Part shown: positions 1-8,682 of the stretch, piece after piece | Numbering within the stretch: the first letter of the stretch is position 1 | Layout: the number at the start of each line of letters is the position of its first letter | NCBI RefSeq assembly: GCF_007971225.1 | Contig: NZ_CP042435.1 | Span: 620,001-684,000, forward strand | From: Panacibacter ginsenosidivorans | GTDB lineage: Bacteria > Bacteroidota > Bacteroidia > Chitinophagales > Chitinophagaceae | Length of the DNA stretch: 64,000 bases | Direction of reading: 5' to 3' | Position numbers and translations under genes: made by a program | Notes under the pieces: generated by a model | Told to the model about the DNA's origin: nothing | What the model saw: only the letters and a program-made list of their open reading frames with translations | Databases searched by the model: none

Positions 1-252
1 GTTGTTTGTAATGACAATGAAAAAATATTTAGACTAAACTTTAGCGACATAAGAAATTTTCGTCCGACTGCCTTTGAAAAATATGGTAATAATAAAATTA
101 GTTTGCAAGATGCAAGAAAAACAGAATGGCACGAAGTGACCGTTATTGACTATGCCGACAATAAACATATTTTTCATGCAGACAAAGGGAGCGACTTAAT
201 TGCATTGTGGAATATTTTATTAATGGCAGCAAGGATTTACGACCGACAATAA
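1..252 (+). CDS. C-terminal end of an unrecognised protein, cut by the window edge
   Basis: Frame 1 is open from the first base to the TAA at 250-252 and gives at least 83 residues ending in ARIYDRQ. No start is visible because the gene begins outside the window. The product looks soluble and charged, with no membrane segment or signal sequence in the visible part. I do not recognise a family. It lies upstream of a cassette-like junction, so it may be the last part of a mobile gene cassette. Confidence that it is coding rests on an uninterrupted frame with normal codon use, not on a domain match. Confidence 0.55.
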   Translation, partial: VVCNDNEKIFRLNFSDIRNFRPTAFEKYGNNKISLQDARKTEWHEVTVIDYADNKHIFHADKGSDLIALWNILLMAARIYDRQ

Positions 253-460
253 ACAACTGCCACCAACAAAAGTATTGCTGCAAGTGGGGCGGGGCGTTGA
301 AACAATCGGCTGCAAATCGCTGTCAGCAACGGTTTGGGCTAACGTTAATAATTTAGCTTTAGTTCTTAACTTCAACTTTTAAAACAATATTAAGCTGCAG
401 TTCGGGCTCGACATTATAAAATATCCCACCTGCAGCAATACCGATTCGTTAGCTGCGATT
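253..460. other. Cassette-junction-like non-coding stretch
   Basis: No gene is seen here. The stretch contains a TTGCTG/CAGCAA inverted pair near 275-330, the string GGGCTAACGTTAAT near 335, a 20-mer TAGTTCTTAACTTCAACTTT at 360-379 that recurs with one mismatch at 4456-4475, and a perfect GCTGCAG/CTGCAGC pair at 394-400 and 430-436, followed by CGTTAGC just before the ATG at 461. Such hairpins ending in an AACGTT or GTTAGC string resemble gene-cassette recombination sites. The assignment is inference; the repeats themselves are visible. Confidence 0.4.
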
Positions 461-831
461 ATGAGACGATGCTCTTTCTTTTTACTTCTCGTGTTTGTTT
501 TCAGTTGCAAAGAGTCAACACAAAAAGTAGTTGACAGATATTCGAGTGGACAAATGTCTCGTCCTGAAATCTCAAGACCGTATAAACGGTTGAATAACCA
601 GTACAACTTGCAGCCTGCTTTACAGTAAATTTGATGTTCCTTCAGAAGCAAGCCTTCTAAAGCTAAAAGGAACTTATAGTCCCTCCTGAAATCAAGGCTG
701 GAATGTTGATACTTCTGCTAAAGTAGAAGCATCTCTTGAATTAAATGGTGATCCATAATGGAATCCCGAACAGAAAAAATTTTATTATTCAGACGTTCCC
801 TGAAGGTTTTTTCATAATAAAAAAACATCAA
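461..831 (+). pseudogene. Decayed small lipoprotein gene
   Basis: An ATG at 461 opens a 55-codon frame with a lipoprotein-type start (MRRCSFFLLLVFVFSC, lipobox VFSC) that stops at 626-628. Protein-like sequence seems to continue in another frame from about 627 (KFDVPSEASLLKLKGTYS), but this is interrupted by in-frame stops at 687, 756 and 801 before the IS110 transposase start. This looks like a lipoprotein gene broken by a frameshift and stops and then cut by the insertion sequence. Alternatively the 55-residue peptide could be intact and the rest non-coding. I do not recognise the family. Confidence 0.45.
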
Positions 832-2199
832 ATGGAACAAAAAGAATTAACACTTCAAATCATTAATGTCAAGGCTGCGGGAATAGATGTTGGTTCAAGA
901 AGCCATATGGTAGCCATCGACCAGGATAAGGAGAATGTACGTGAGTTTGGGGTGTACACGAAAGATCATCTGCAAATGATTGAGTACTTGCATGCACATG
1001 GTATTACTACTGTAGCAATGGAAAGTACCGGAACTTATTGGCAAACACTTTTCGATGCGTTACAAGCTGAAGGCTTTGAAGTATTGCTGGTTGGCGGTAA
1101 TCAAACAAAAAACGTTAAGGGTCGTAAGACTGATGTTATTGATTGTATGTGGATACAAAAATTACATTCTTTAGGTCTGTTATCAGGAAGTTTTCTTTTA
1201 AGCAATGTTTTACAAGAACTGCGTACATACTATTATCATCGTCAACATTTGATAGAACAGGCAGCCTTATATATTCATAAAATTCAGAAGGCTCTGAGGC
1301 TTATGAATATTAGGTTGGATATTGCTATCAGGGATGTTGCAGGAAAATCTGGCTTGAACATTATTGAAGCCATATTGGCGGGCAATAGGGATCCCGAATA
1401 TCTTGCATCTTTGGTTGACGTAAGAGTTAAAAAGTCAAAAGAAGAAATTGCTGATTCATTAAGAGGCTGGTGGCGCGATGAATTGCTATATGAACTAAAA
1501 GCAGCGCTGGAGTTTTATAAGCTTTATGAAAAAGCACTCGTTGATTGTGATAAAACAATAGAACAGGTACTAATAAAACATCTTCCACAACACACGGTTC
1601 GCAGTCAGGAAAAAAAAGAATTTAAGGTAACCAATAAAAAAAATAGAAAACACGCTCCTGCATTTAATGTTTCAAAAATTGCATATCAATATTTTGGTAC
1701 AGATTTATTTGCTATACAGGGAATTAGTCACACTACTGTTCTTTGCTTGCTGACAAACATGGGTCATGATATTCATAAATTTTCATCTGCAAAGAGTTTT
1801 GCGGCTTGGCTAAGATTAGTACCTAATAACAAAGTAAGTGGTGGCAAAATTATTGGCAATAGCACTACGAAAGGGAGAAACTACATTGCTGTAGCATTAA
1901 GGCAGGCAGCTAACTCTATTGGCAACCAGAAAGATCACGACTTAACACCCTTCTTCAAAAGAGTTGCCTTCAGAAAAGGACGGGTGGCAGCCATTACCGC
2001 TACTGCCAGAAAGCTGGCGATCATTATATGGAATATGATTACTAAACTTCAACCGTATAAGAAAAATGAAATTATAATGAATAATGAAAAACATAAAATC
2101 AATCATCTAAAACAAATTGAAAGAAAGATCGGGGCACTTCACCTAAATGGGAATGAACTGAAAAGGCTTTTTGAAAGAACTTCACTATTAGTTAATTAG
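832..2199 (+). CDS. IS110-family transposase
   Basis: DEDD-type transposase of the IS110 family, 455 residues from the ATG at 832. The frame is open further upstream to 745, but that part overlaps the decayed gene and lacks family sequence. The RuvC-like N-terminal domain shows the first Asp in AGIDVGSRSHMVAID, the Glu in AMESTGTYWQTLFDAL and the DxxD in GRKTDVIDCMWIQKLH. The C-terminal IS116/IS110/IS902 domain shows IQGISHTTVLCLLTNMG, AAWLRLVPNNKVSGGK and STTKGRNYIAVALRQAA with the conserved Ser region. The gene looks intact. IS110 elements lack clear terminal inverted repeats, so I cannot fix their ends; the right end lies within 8 bp of the adjacent IS3 element or was removed by it. Confidence 0.9.
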   Translation: MEQKELTLQIINVKAAGIDVGSRSHMVAIDQDKENVREFGVYTKDHLQMIEYLHAHGITTVAMESTGTYWQTLFDALQAEGFEVLLVGGNQTKNVKGRKTDVIDCMWIQKLHSLGLLSGSFLLSNVLQELRTYYYHRQHLIEQAALYIHKIQKALRLMNIRLDIAIRDVAGKSGLNIIEAILAGNRDPEYLASLVDVRVKKSKEEIADSLRGWWRDELLYELKAALEFYKLYEKALVDCDKTIEQVLIKHLPQHTVRSQEKKEFKVTNKKNRKHAPAFNVSKIAYQYFGTDLFAIQGISHTTVLCLLTNMGHDIHKFSSAKSFAAWLRLVPNNKVSGGKIIGNSTTKGRNYIAVALRQAANSIGNQKDHDLTPFFKRVAFRKGRVAAITATARKLAIIIWNMITKLQPYKKNEIIMNNEKHKINHLKQIERKIGALHLNGNELKRLFERTSLLVN

Positions 2200-2243
2200 A
2201 TGAATGTTGTACAGAAATAGGTTGACTAAAAATCAACCAAATT

Positions 2244-2609
2244 ATGGACTTAAAAGAACAGATTATTGCGGAGTATTTAACGCAAGGCTGCGGCTTCAGG
2301 AAGCTTGCTGCAAAGTATGGCATCAGCAGAACCACCATTTGCAAATGGGTGCTCATTCACCAGGGAATACATAACTTGCCGCCCACAGAAAAGCAGTCAA
2401 CCTATTCCACCAGCAGCATGAACAGTTCAAAGAAAAAACTCACTTCAGAACAATTACAATCTGCAGAAGCATTGCAGCAAAAAATAGCTGCACTGGAGAA
2501 GCAGCTTCAATGGGAAAAGCTACGCGCAGAAGCTTTAGATACCATGATCAATATTGCAGAGAAAGACCTCAATATCTCTATCAGAAAAAAGCCTGGTGCC
2601 CAACAGTAA
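2244..2609 (+). CDS. IS3-family transposase OrfA
   Basis: Protein of 121 residues that provides DNA binding for the IS3 transposase. An N-terminal helix-turn-helix (about residues 4-40, CGFRKLAAKYGISRTTICKW) recognises the element ends, and a leucine-rich coiled coil (about 65-105) would mediate multimerisation. It overlaps orfB by 100 bp in the -1 frame. An A_AAA_AAG slippery heptamer at 2585-2591 in the overlap would allow production of the OrfAB fusion, the usual active transposase of this family. OrfA alone normally acts as a regulator. Confidence 0.88.
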   Translation: MDLKEQIIAEYLTQGCGFRKLAAKYGISRTTICKWVLIHQGIHNLPPTEKQSTYSTSSMNSSKKKLTSEQLQSAEALQQKIAALEKQLQWEKLRAEALDTMINIAEKDLNISIRKKPGAQQ

Positions 2610-3526
2610 AAGCAGTAAAAAAGATACATGGTAATATTAGTTTACAACAACTATGTAAACTGTTGGGCTATTCCTCACAGGCTTATCATAAGCATAATAA
2701 AAAACAGTTCCATCAACAGTATCATGAAGCGTTAATACTGGAACAGATCGATAGTATAAGAAAGCAACAGCCCAGATGCGGCGGAAGAAAATTATTCATC
2801 ATGCTTCAGTCTTTTTTTGAGCAACACAATCTTCATATGGGAAGAGATAAATTCTTTGATCTGCTAAAGCGCAATAAGCTATTGGTAAGAAGAACCAAAC
2901 GTAGCGTTCATACAACAAACAGTAAACATCACTTTTACCGCTATCCCAACCTGGTAAAGGATTTTACTCCACTAAAGGCGCATGAATTATGGGTTGCCGA
3001 TATTACTTACATACCACTCAAAGAGCGGTTTGCTTATTTGTTTTTGATAACAGATGCGTACTCCAGAAAGATCGTTGGCTTTCATATAAGTGATGATATG
3101 AAAGTCAGTTCCGCTGTACTGGCATTAAAGAAAGCGCTGGCGCAAAAGCCTCCTGAAACAATCGTGATACACCATAGTGACCGGGGCATACAATACTGCA
3201 GTACAGAATATGTAAAATTATTGCAGCAACATCATGCATTAATATCAATGACCAACAATGGAGACCCATTGGAAAATGCTATTGCAGAAAGAGTAAATGG
3301 TATTCTGAAAACCGAACTCATCAGCAGTTATTATCATGATATCGATGCTGCTTCCATACACATCACAAGATGCATTACTATTTACAACTACAGAAGAAGA
3401 CACAGCAGTTTAAATTGGCAAATACCTGCTGAGGTGCATACACAAAAAGGACCACAGATAAGACGATGGAAAAACTATTATCAAAACAACACAAAACAAA
3501 AGGAGGTAACCATGCAACCAACCTGA
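2510..3526 (+). CDS. IS3-family transposase OrfB (integrase catalytic part)
   Basis: Catalytic part of the IS3 transposase. The first ATG in this frame is at 2510, but translation probably enters from orfA by -1 frameshifting at 2585-2591 and then reads KKAWCPTVKAVKKIHGN. It has an HTH_21-like region (IRKQQPRCGGRKLFIML) and an rve integrase core with the DDE triad: Asp in LWVADITYIP, Asp in IHHSDRGIQYCS and Glu in DPLENAIAERVNGILK. The core is complete with no stop, so the element may still be active. After the expected frameshift the orfB part is about 313 residues, normal for the family. Confidence 0.9.
   Translation: MGKATRRSFRYHDQYCRERPQYLYQKKAWCPTVKAVKKIHGNISLQQLCKLLGYSSQAYHKHNKKQFHQQYHEALILEQIDSIRKQQPRCGGRKLFIMLQSFFEQHNLHMGRDKFFDLLKRNKLLVRRTKRSVHTTNSKHHFYRYPNLVKDFTPLKAHELWVADITYIPLKERFAYLFLITDAYSRKIVGFHISDDMKVSSAVLALKKALAQKPPETIVIHHSDRGIQYCSTEYVKLLQQHHALISMTNNGDPLENAIAERVNGILKTELISSYYHDIDAASIHITRCITIYNYRRRHSSLNWQIPAEVHTQKGPQIRRWKNYYQNNTKQKEVTMQPT
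2585..2591 (+). promoter_or_regulatory. Programmed -1 frameshift slippery site
   Basis: Heptamer A_AAA_AAG, in phase with orfA codons AGA-AAA-AAG. A -1 slip changes the reading frame to that of orfB and continues into its conserved sequence. This matches the frameshifting rule known for IS3 elements. No clear downstream pseudoknot was worked out. Confidence 0.75.
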
Positions 3527-3715
3527 TAAGCCAGCGCACAAAAAATATTTCCTTAGCTGTAGAGGGCACGAAAATATTTTTGCCAACACACAAATAAACA
3601 CCTTAATAAATCAACCTTATTCAGGATGTATTATCTTAGTCAACCATTAACAGGATTATTATCTAAAACCAGTCAACTTTTTTCAGGACGGGTCATATCT
3701 TTAATCAGCAGCGGC

Positions 3716-3765
3716 ACCGGGCAGACGGAACACAGAATACCGCCACATCGCCAATGCTTCAACGT
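3716..3765. repeat. attC-like 50-nt repeat, upstream copy
   Basis: The stretch starts ACCGGGCAGACGGAACAC and ends CCAATGCTTCAACGT. It aligns end to end with 4498-4547, sharing ACC(G/A)GGCAGACGGAAC and AATGCTT(C/T)AACGT. The pair flanks one small gene, as gene-cassette recombination sites do. The left outer arm seems to be missing here, perhaps because the IS3 element inserted just upstream. Confidence 0.55.
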
Positions 3766-3786
3766 TGTAGGCAATGTTTCCCGACC

Positions 3787-4458
3787 ATGAAAAAGTTTCT
3801 AAATGCAATCATCGTAATTGGACTGACAGCTTGTAATCAGACAATACCCAAAGGTGACACGAAGACGATGGACTTTGGTTCATTCACTATTGAAACCCCG
3901 CAATCTTGGACAGCAATCAAAGAACATGGAATGGATAGTTATGTTGGCAGCATTGCTATTGATGACAAAGATACCATAGGTTTTGACCTTGGTTGGTATT
4001 CTAACAGACTTTACGAATATGACCCGACAATTTTGGACAGCAGCATGATGGCAAACATTGACACTTCTATGATTGACACAAGCGAAGTCATTTTCGTTAA
4101 AAACAGAATGAAAGTTGACCCCGACACATACAGAAAGAACAACGTTCTGTGGGACACAATTGACGGACGAAAAGCTAAAATTGTTTACCCACGAAAATCG
4201 GGTATCGGGACAACTGGTGTTTACATTGACAGTCTTTGGGTTTCAGGTTCTGACGTTGACCGGTTTAACTTGTATGGTGAAAACTTAACACCCGACAACG
4301 AGAAAAAGGTGTTACAGGCTTTACGAACCCTTAAATTTCGCAAGAAAACACTGCCTACAACAAAGGCATTTGCAAAAGCATGGTTGACAAGCCGTATTTG
4401 TACAGCAGTAATTCTTATCATCTTCTACTCTTGCAGGACATTAAGCATTTGGCAGTAG
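3787..4458 (+). CDS. Putative lipoprotein, cassette-borne
   Basis: Protein of 223 residues from the ATG at 3787 (MKKFLNAIIVIGLTAC), chosen because it gives a typical lipoprotein signal with lipobox LTAC. An earlier in-frame ATG at 3754 would put the signal peptide internally. The mature part is hydrophilic and Asp-rich, with a region TMDFGSFTIETPQSWTAIK resembling small secreted proteins of PsbP/DUF1795 type, which is a guess. The last 35 residues (after LKFRKK) look like unrelated read-through. The gene lies alone between two attC-like repeats and beside insertion sequences, so it was probably acquired as a cassette. Function unknown. Confidence 0.7.
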   Translation: MKKFLNAIIVIGLTACNQTIPKGDTKTMDFGSFTIETPQSWTAIKEHGMDSYVGSIAIDDKDTIGFDLGWYSNRLYEYDPTILDSSMMANIDTSMIDTSEVIFVKNRMKVDPDTYRKNNVLWDTIDGRKAKIVYPRKSGIGTTGVYIDSLWVSGSDVDRFNLYGENLTPDNEKKVLQALRTLKFRKKTLPTTKAFAKAWLTSRICTAVILIIFYSCRTLSIWQ

Positions 4459-4485
4459 TTCTTATCTTCAACTTTAGTTTTTCAA

Positions 4486-4547
4486 TTAGGCGTTTGTACC
4501 AGGCAGACGGAACGCGAAATTCCATGCCTTCACAAATGCTTTAACGT
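4486..4547. repeat. attC-like repeat with folded arms, downstream copy
   Basis: This downstream copy of the 50-nt repeat (4498-4547) folds into a long imperfect hairpin. TTAGGCGTTTGT (4486-4497) pairs with ACAAATGCTTTAA (4532-4544) with two G-T pairs and one bulge. AGGCA (4501-4505) pairs with TGCCT (4525-4529), and GGAA (4509-4512) with TTCC (4520-4523). Stacked helices with bulges are the hallmark of integron attC sites. No integrase gene is in the window. Confidence 0.55.
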
Positions 4548-4661
4548 AGCTATCAAAAAAGAAATGTTGCTTAAGCTCGTCTGCTCCGCTTTTTGAACAT
4601 GTTTCGTGCAGCATTTAGTTTCTTTAGAAGTAATAGCATGTTGCTGAATGTGGAACAGAAC

Positions 4662-4717
4662 GCACAAGTGAGTGACACAACGATGCTTAATAGTAGCAAT
4701 GCAGCTAAGTAAAAAAA
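4662..4717 (-). repeat. 3'-end palindromic repeat, single half (locus A)
   Basis: Core GCACAAGTGAGTGACACAAC at 4662-4681, sister-type sequence in reverse orientation. It is followed by the outer block and an A-run that ends at the stop of the minus-strand GLPGLI gene. It is the leftmost copy of the family. No left half is recognisable. Confidence 0.75.
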
Positions 4718-5458
4718 TTAAATCATTATCTGCAGTATGTATCTCCTCGCCCACTTGCCCCAATCTTTCATTCTGTCTTGCAGTGTAGTAAGCAAATTTG
4801 CATTGGTGATCTTCTTTCCTTTTACCGGTGGTTTTACTGAAGTTTCTGGAATTGTTTCTGTATAAACTTTTGTAGCGAACCAGGTAATATGTTCGTGCGG
4901 AATAGCGAGACCGAGTATCATACCGGGCAAACCGGTAAAAGATTCAGGGCCGCCACTGGGTAAAATACTCTCTGTATAAAATGCGACAACATATACGGAA
5001 TCCATGATAAGTGCATTGGCACGGCGGCATTCAAAGCCGGCAATGGTGCGCATTTCATCTGTGATTTTCCATTTAATAGTACGTGCTGTATCCTGTATAA
5101 GAAATCCTTCTTCAAAAACATTTTTGCGGCTGGTGCTTTGATGTGTCTCAAGATCTGTATAAATAGTATTGTCTTCTGCGGGCTGCTGCCACATCCTGTT
5201 ATTGTCTGCGTTATCACGACCGGGTTGATACAATGTTTTATTGCCGTTGAAAGTAAGATCGAAATAAGTTGTCTTGAATTGTGGCATGGTCTTCTTCATA
5301 AGATCACGCCAGGCCGGATCGTCAATATCATCTAACTGCGCGTAAAGATTGATCTTCTTTTCATATTCGATACGTCCCTCATTAAGAAAAATAGCATTCT
5401 GTGCATGCGCTGCAAGGCTTGCAAAAAAAAGGAGGAATATTATTATTAATGATCTCAT
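4718..5458 (-). CDS. GLPGLI family protein
   Basis: Secreted or periplasmic protein of 246 residues with an N-terminal signal peptide (about residues 1-19, ending AAHAQ). It carries the family's signature segment PSGGPESFTGLPGMILGL near residue 165-185. The GLPGLI family (TIGR01200) is typical of Bacteroidota and its biochemical role is unknown. Family members are often encoded beside large outer-membrane receptor-like proteins, and here the gene begins 21 bp after the stop of such a gene on the same strand, so the two are very likely co-transcribed. A repeat half-element lies directly at its 3' end. Confidence 0.9.
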   Translation of the reverse strand: MRSLIIIFLLFFASLAAHAQNAIFLNEGRIEYEKKINLYAQLDDIDDPAWRDLMKKTMPQFKTTYFDLTFNGNKTLYQPGRDNADNNRMWQQPAEDNTIYTDLETHQSTSRKNVFEEGFLIQDTARTIKWKITDEMRTIAGFECRRANALIMDSVYVVAFYTESILPSGGPESFTGLPGMILGLAIPHEHITWFATKVYTETIPETSVKPPVKGKKITNANLLTTLQDRMKDWGKWARRYILQIMI

Positions 5459-5479
5459 ACAATAACAGGTTTAATAAGA

Positions 5480-8275
5480 TTAATCTTGTGATGGTCCGGG
5501 TGTTCCTGCTTTGGTAAAATTCCAAACAAGTGATAACAAAAAGAAACGCTGGATAGTGCTGTAGGTATTCTGCGAAATATAATTGCTGTTAACAGTGCGG
5601 TCGAAACCAATGTTTTGGTTAAGCAAATCATGACCTGTTATTTTTATCAGCAATGCATCTTTCTTTAAAAGCTTTTTACCTACCCACGCATTCCACAAAA
5701 TAGCGTTGTTGTTATTTTCAAAAACAGAAGTCTTCTGCCGAAAATTGAAATCACAATCAGAATGAATCTGAAATTTAAGCGGCAGGAATATATCTGCCCC
5801 GGTGCTTACAGTAAATGTCCAGTATTTGGTTTCAAGATTTTGCTGTATAGAAGACTTGCTGATAGTATAGGTTGCATTAGGCGAAACATAGATGCTGTAT
5901 TTCTTCTCTTTATCTTTATTAATGTTTAAACCAAAACTATAACTGCTGCTATTGGTAACGTTCATGCTATCATTAACAATACTTACATACCGGCTTCCAT
6001 TTATATTGCTGTTCAGCCCTATTCTGGTGTCAATTTTTTTGATCTTAAAACCGTAATCAAGATATGCGTATAAAGAACGGTTACCATCCGCATTTACGCT
6101 TTGATAGACCCTCTTACCCGTGGAAGCATCCACAAAATCCCTGCTGGTTATAGCGTTTTGCGTAAAAGTGTAACCAACATTAGTCCAGATATTTCTTTCT
6201 GTGAGTACCTTAAAATCAAAGAATCCAAGGTTTACACTGTTACGAAAAGAAGGTTTAAGATCTGGATTACCAATAGCAATATTCAAAGGGTCATCATTGG
6301 TTGCTATGGGTTGTATCTGTTGAATAGTTGGTTGTTGTGTGCTTCCATTGTATCTTAAAAATATTCTTCTTTGCTGTGAGAAGTTATAAGAAAAATTTGC
6401 CTGTGGATACCAGTTTACAAAACTTCTTTTCAAAGAAGTTTGTGTATGCATATCTTTCTGATCGAAGCTTGTAAAGCCCACATTACTGCCTGCATTAAAT
6501 TTTATTTTTTTCTTAAAGAGGCTATAATTGGCACCGGCCCTGTGTGTAAATACATTGAATGCATAATCGTTGCTGTAAAGACTATCAATGTCTGTGTATT
6601 TACCTTCATTGGATTTATTATAGGAACTGCGTTCAGAATTACTATTGTTGAGCACTATCCCATAATTTAAAATAAGTGAAGAAACTTTTGACAAAGGCTC
6701 CGAGTAAGTAACCTTGGAGTCGAAAGAAATATTTTTTGAAATATTATCCTTATACTGGTCTGTTATCTCACGAGTGTCAATGCCATCCTGGTAATAATGG
6801 TTATCAGAATAAAGATAGCCATCCGAAGTATTGTTACTAAAATTCTCTTTCAGGTTAAATGAAATTGTTCTCCCTTTTTTCTTCAGCTTTTTCTTCCATA
6901 ACAAACTGCTGTTTACGCTCCTGTTATCACCAACGGTTGAAGTATTGCGGTCAGACTTATTGATTAAAGATTTGTCATTGGCAAGCGCTTCCGAATAAGC
7001 AACATTGCTGGTTATTTTATGATCAATCCCACCATCAGCCATAATTTTTATAGAAGAGCTGGAATCAAACTGGTATTCATAACTGGCATTGCCCCTGTTA
7101 CGCAAAATCTCATTCACAAAATTCTGTGTTGAATTATTGTAGAAAGATGTTGAATCCGGTAAAATAGATTGTGAATTCGTGGCACTGCCACCGTTTACAT
7201 GCAGTTGCAGGATTTTATAATTTGCATTCAGGTTTTGTTTATCATCATTCCATTTATTGTTATAATGCAAGCCCCCGGTTTGCACCAGAGGATAACCTTG
7301 CCCGTTATACCTTCCATCCCACGAATCAAGGTCATCTCCACCTCCATCAATAAAGAAATATCCGCCAGCTTCATCATAATCAGCATTGCCCAACGGGCTA
7401 TCTCCGTAACTGCCCTTGTCCTGCCAGTTAAGACCTGATGTTCCTGTATTAGAGACTATACCATAAGCAGCAAACTTTTGTTTGCCTTTAAACGCATTTA
7501 CCATAATCTGGTTATCATGATACCCATCTGTACCTGCACCAAGGTTAAGCCTGCCAAAATATCCATTCTTCTTATTGTCTTTCAGTTTTAAATTGATCGT
7601 CTTTTGTTTTTCCCCATCATCAATACCGGTAAAATTTGCCTGGTCGCTTTTCTTGTCAAATACCTGCACTTTGTCTATCATATCTGCACGAAGATTCTGC
7701 GTAACCAGTGTAGGGTCATCACCAAAAAATTCTTCGCCATCAACCAAAACTTTTTGTACTTTTTCTCCCTGTGCAGTTATTTGCCCGTTTCTGTCAACCT
7801 GTATGCCCGGCAATTTTTTCAACAGGTCTTCTACTGATGCATTTTCCTGTACTTTAAAGCTATCAGCGGCATATTCTGTTGTATCACCTTTTACTCTTAT
7901 AGCGCTCACAGTTTGCCGCACAATCACTTCTTTCAGCAAATTTGCTTTTAGTATAACAGGTATTGAACCAAGATCCATTACGGCAGCAGAATCTTTTATA
8001 TTAAGTACTTCCACATAATCTGCATACAACGGATAAGTTATCAGCAATACATATTTGCCGGTATCTAAACCTTTCAGTTCAAAATTACCTTTTGTATCAC
8101 TTCTTGTGAATTTATACAGGATAGAATCTTTACTGTGCAGCAGTGAAATAGTGGTGTTGTAAAGATTTTCCCTACTGCTTGTATCCCTGATAATGCCTTT
8201 TACAGTAGCTTTTTGCGCATTTGCCAAAAAACAAAAAAACAAACCGGTAATAAGCAGTAATAAAGTCTTTTTCAT
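5480..8275 (-). CDS. Outer-membrane TonB-receptor-like beta-barrel protein
   Basis: Protein of 931 residues with a signal peptide (about 1-20, ending ANAQ), then a carboxypeptidase-regulatory-like beta-sandwich (about 22-105), a plug-like domain (about 115-245, including LLKKLPGIQVDRNGQI and KVLVDGEEFFGDDP) and a long C-terminal beta-barrel of the OMP_b-brl_3 type. The family belongs to the TonB-dependent receptor superfamily, but I see no obvious TonB box, so energised transport is not certain. It is followed 21 bp downstream by the GLPGLI gene. The substrate cannot be told from sequence; no SusD-like partner is present. Confidence 0.88.
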   Translation of the reverse strand: MKKTLLLLITGLFFCFLANAQKATVKGIIRDTSSRENLYNTTISLLHSKDSILYKFTRSDTKGNFELKGLDTGKYVLLITYPLYADYVEVLNIKDSAAVMDLGSIPVILKANLLKEVIVRQTVSAIRVKGDTTEYAADSFKVQENASVEDLLKKLPGIQVDRNGQITAQGEKVQKVLVDGEEFFGDDPTLVTQNLRADMIDKVQVFDKKSDQANFTGIDDGEKQKTINLKLKDNKKNGYFGRLNLGAGTDGYHDNQIMVNAFKGKQKFAAYGIVSNTGTSGLNWQDKGSYGDSPLGNADYDEAGGYFFIDGGGDDLDSWDGRYNGQGYPLVQTGGLHYNNKWNDDKQNLNANYKILQLHVNGGSATNSQSILPDSTSFYNNSTQNFVNEILRNRGNASYEYQFDSSSSIKIMADGGIDHKITSNVAYSEALANDKSLINKSDRNTSTVGDNRSVNSSLLWKKKLKKKGRTISFNLKENFSNNTSDGYLYSDNHYYQDGIDTREITDQYKDNISKNISFDSKVTYSEPLSKVSSLILNYGIVLNNSNSERSSYNKSNEGKYTDIDSLYSNDYAFNVFTHRAGANYSLFKKKIKFNAGSNVGFTSFDQKDMHTQTSLKRSFVNWYPQANFSYNFSQQRRIFLRYNGSTQQPTIQQIQPIATNDDPLNIAIGNPDLKPSFRNSVNLGFFDFKVLTERNIWTNVGYTFTQNAITSRDFVDASTGKRVYQSVNADGNRSLYAYLDYGFKIKKIDTRIGLNSNINGSRYVSIVNDSMNVTNSSSYSFGLNINKDKEKKYSIYVSPNATYTISKSSIQQNLETKYWTFTVSTGADIFLPLKFQIHSDCDFNFRQKTSVFENNNNAILWNAWVGKKLLKKDALLIKITGHDLLNQNIGFDRTVNSNYISQNTYSTIQRFFLLSLVWNFTKAGTPGPSQD

Positions 8276-8319
8276 GTTTGGTATAAGGTTAGTTGCAGCT
8301 AAAAATGTTTTTGTAATTT

Positions 8320-8510
8320 ATATTATGAGCCAGGGTTTTGTATTGTCATTAAGCATCCGTTGCGTCGCACTCTTGTACCGGTGAATGTACAGTGAGCAAT
8401 GGTGAATAAAAGACATTGCCTGCAGTATTGACCCTTCACCATTGACGATTCACGATACCGAACGTACAAGTGAGTGACACAACAAACGATGCCATGAAAA
8501 ATTACTGTAC
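8320..8510. repeat. 3'-end palindromic repeat, complete element (locus B)
   Basis: The left core GTTGCGTCGCACTCTTGTAC is at 8359-8378 and the right sister-type core GTACAAGTGAGTGACACAAC at 8464-8483, with an 85-nt spacer. The arms differ at four positions, so the stem would be imperfect. This copy is unusual in lying between the divergent barrel-protein and glgB genes. The rest of the gap (8276-8319, 8511-8682) shows nothing else I can name. Confidence 0.8.
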
Positions 8511-8682
8511 GTTCATTGTAAAATTCATTGAAAAAAAATGAGCTGAAAAAATATTAGTTGCACAAAATCAATATAGCACAGTCCTGGTATTTAATTGTAA
8601 ATTGTAGAAATAAATGGAGATACCAATTTTACTATTCCTAATTTTACGTTAATGGTTCTTAATCAATATAAACGGTTGCGAT

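Larger units (their letters stand above)
2208..3690 (+). mobile_element. IS3-family insertion sequence (orfA/orfB)
   Basis: The element contains overlapping orfA and orfB frames. Probable imperfect terminal inverted repeats are TGTACAGAAATAGGTTGACT at 2208-2227 and AGTCAACTTTTTTCAGGACG at 3671-3690, whose complement CGTCCTGAAAAAAGTTGACT matches the left end at 14 of 20 positions. A second, similar inner end (TCAGGATG...AGTCAACC) lies near 3620-3645. The element starts 9 bp after the IS110 transposase stop, and its right end is 25 bp before an attC-like repeat. Flanking target duplications are not obvious, so the exact ends are inferred. Confidence 0.8.
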
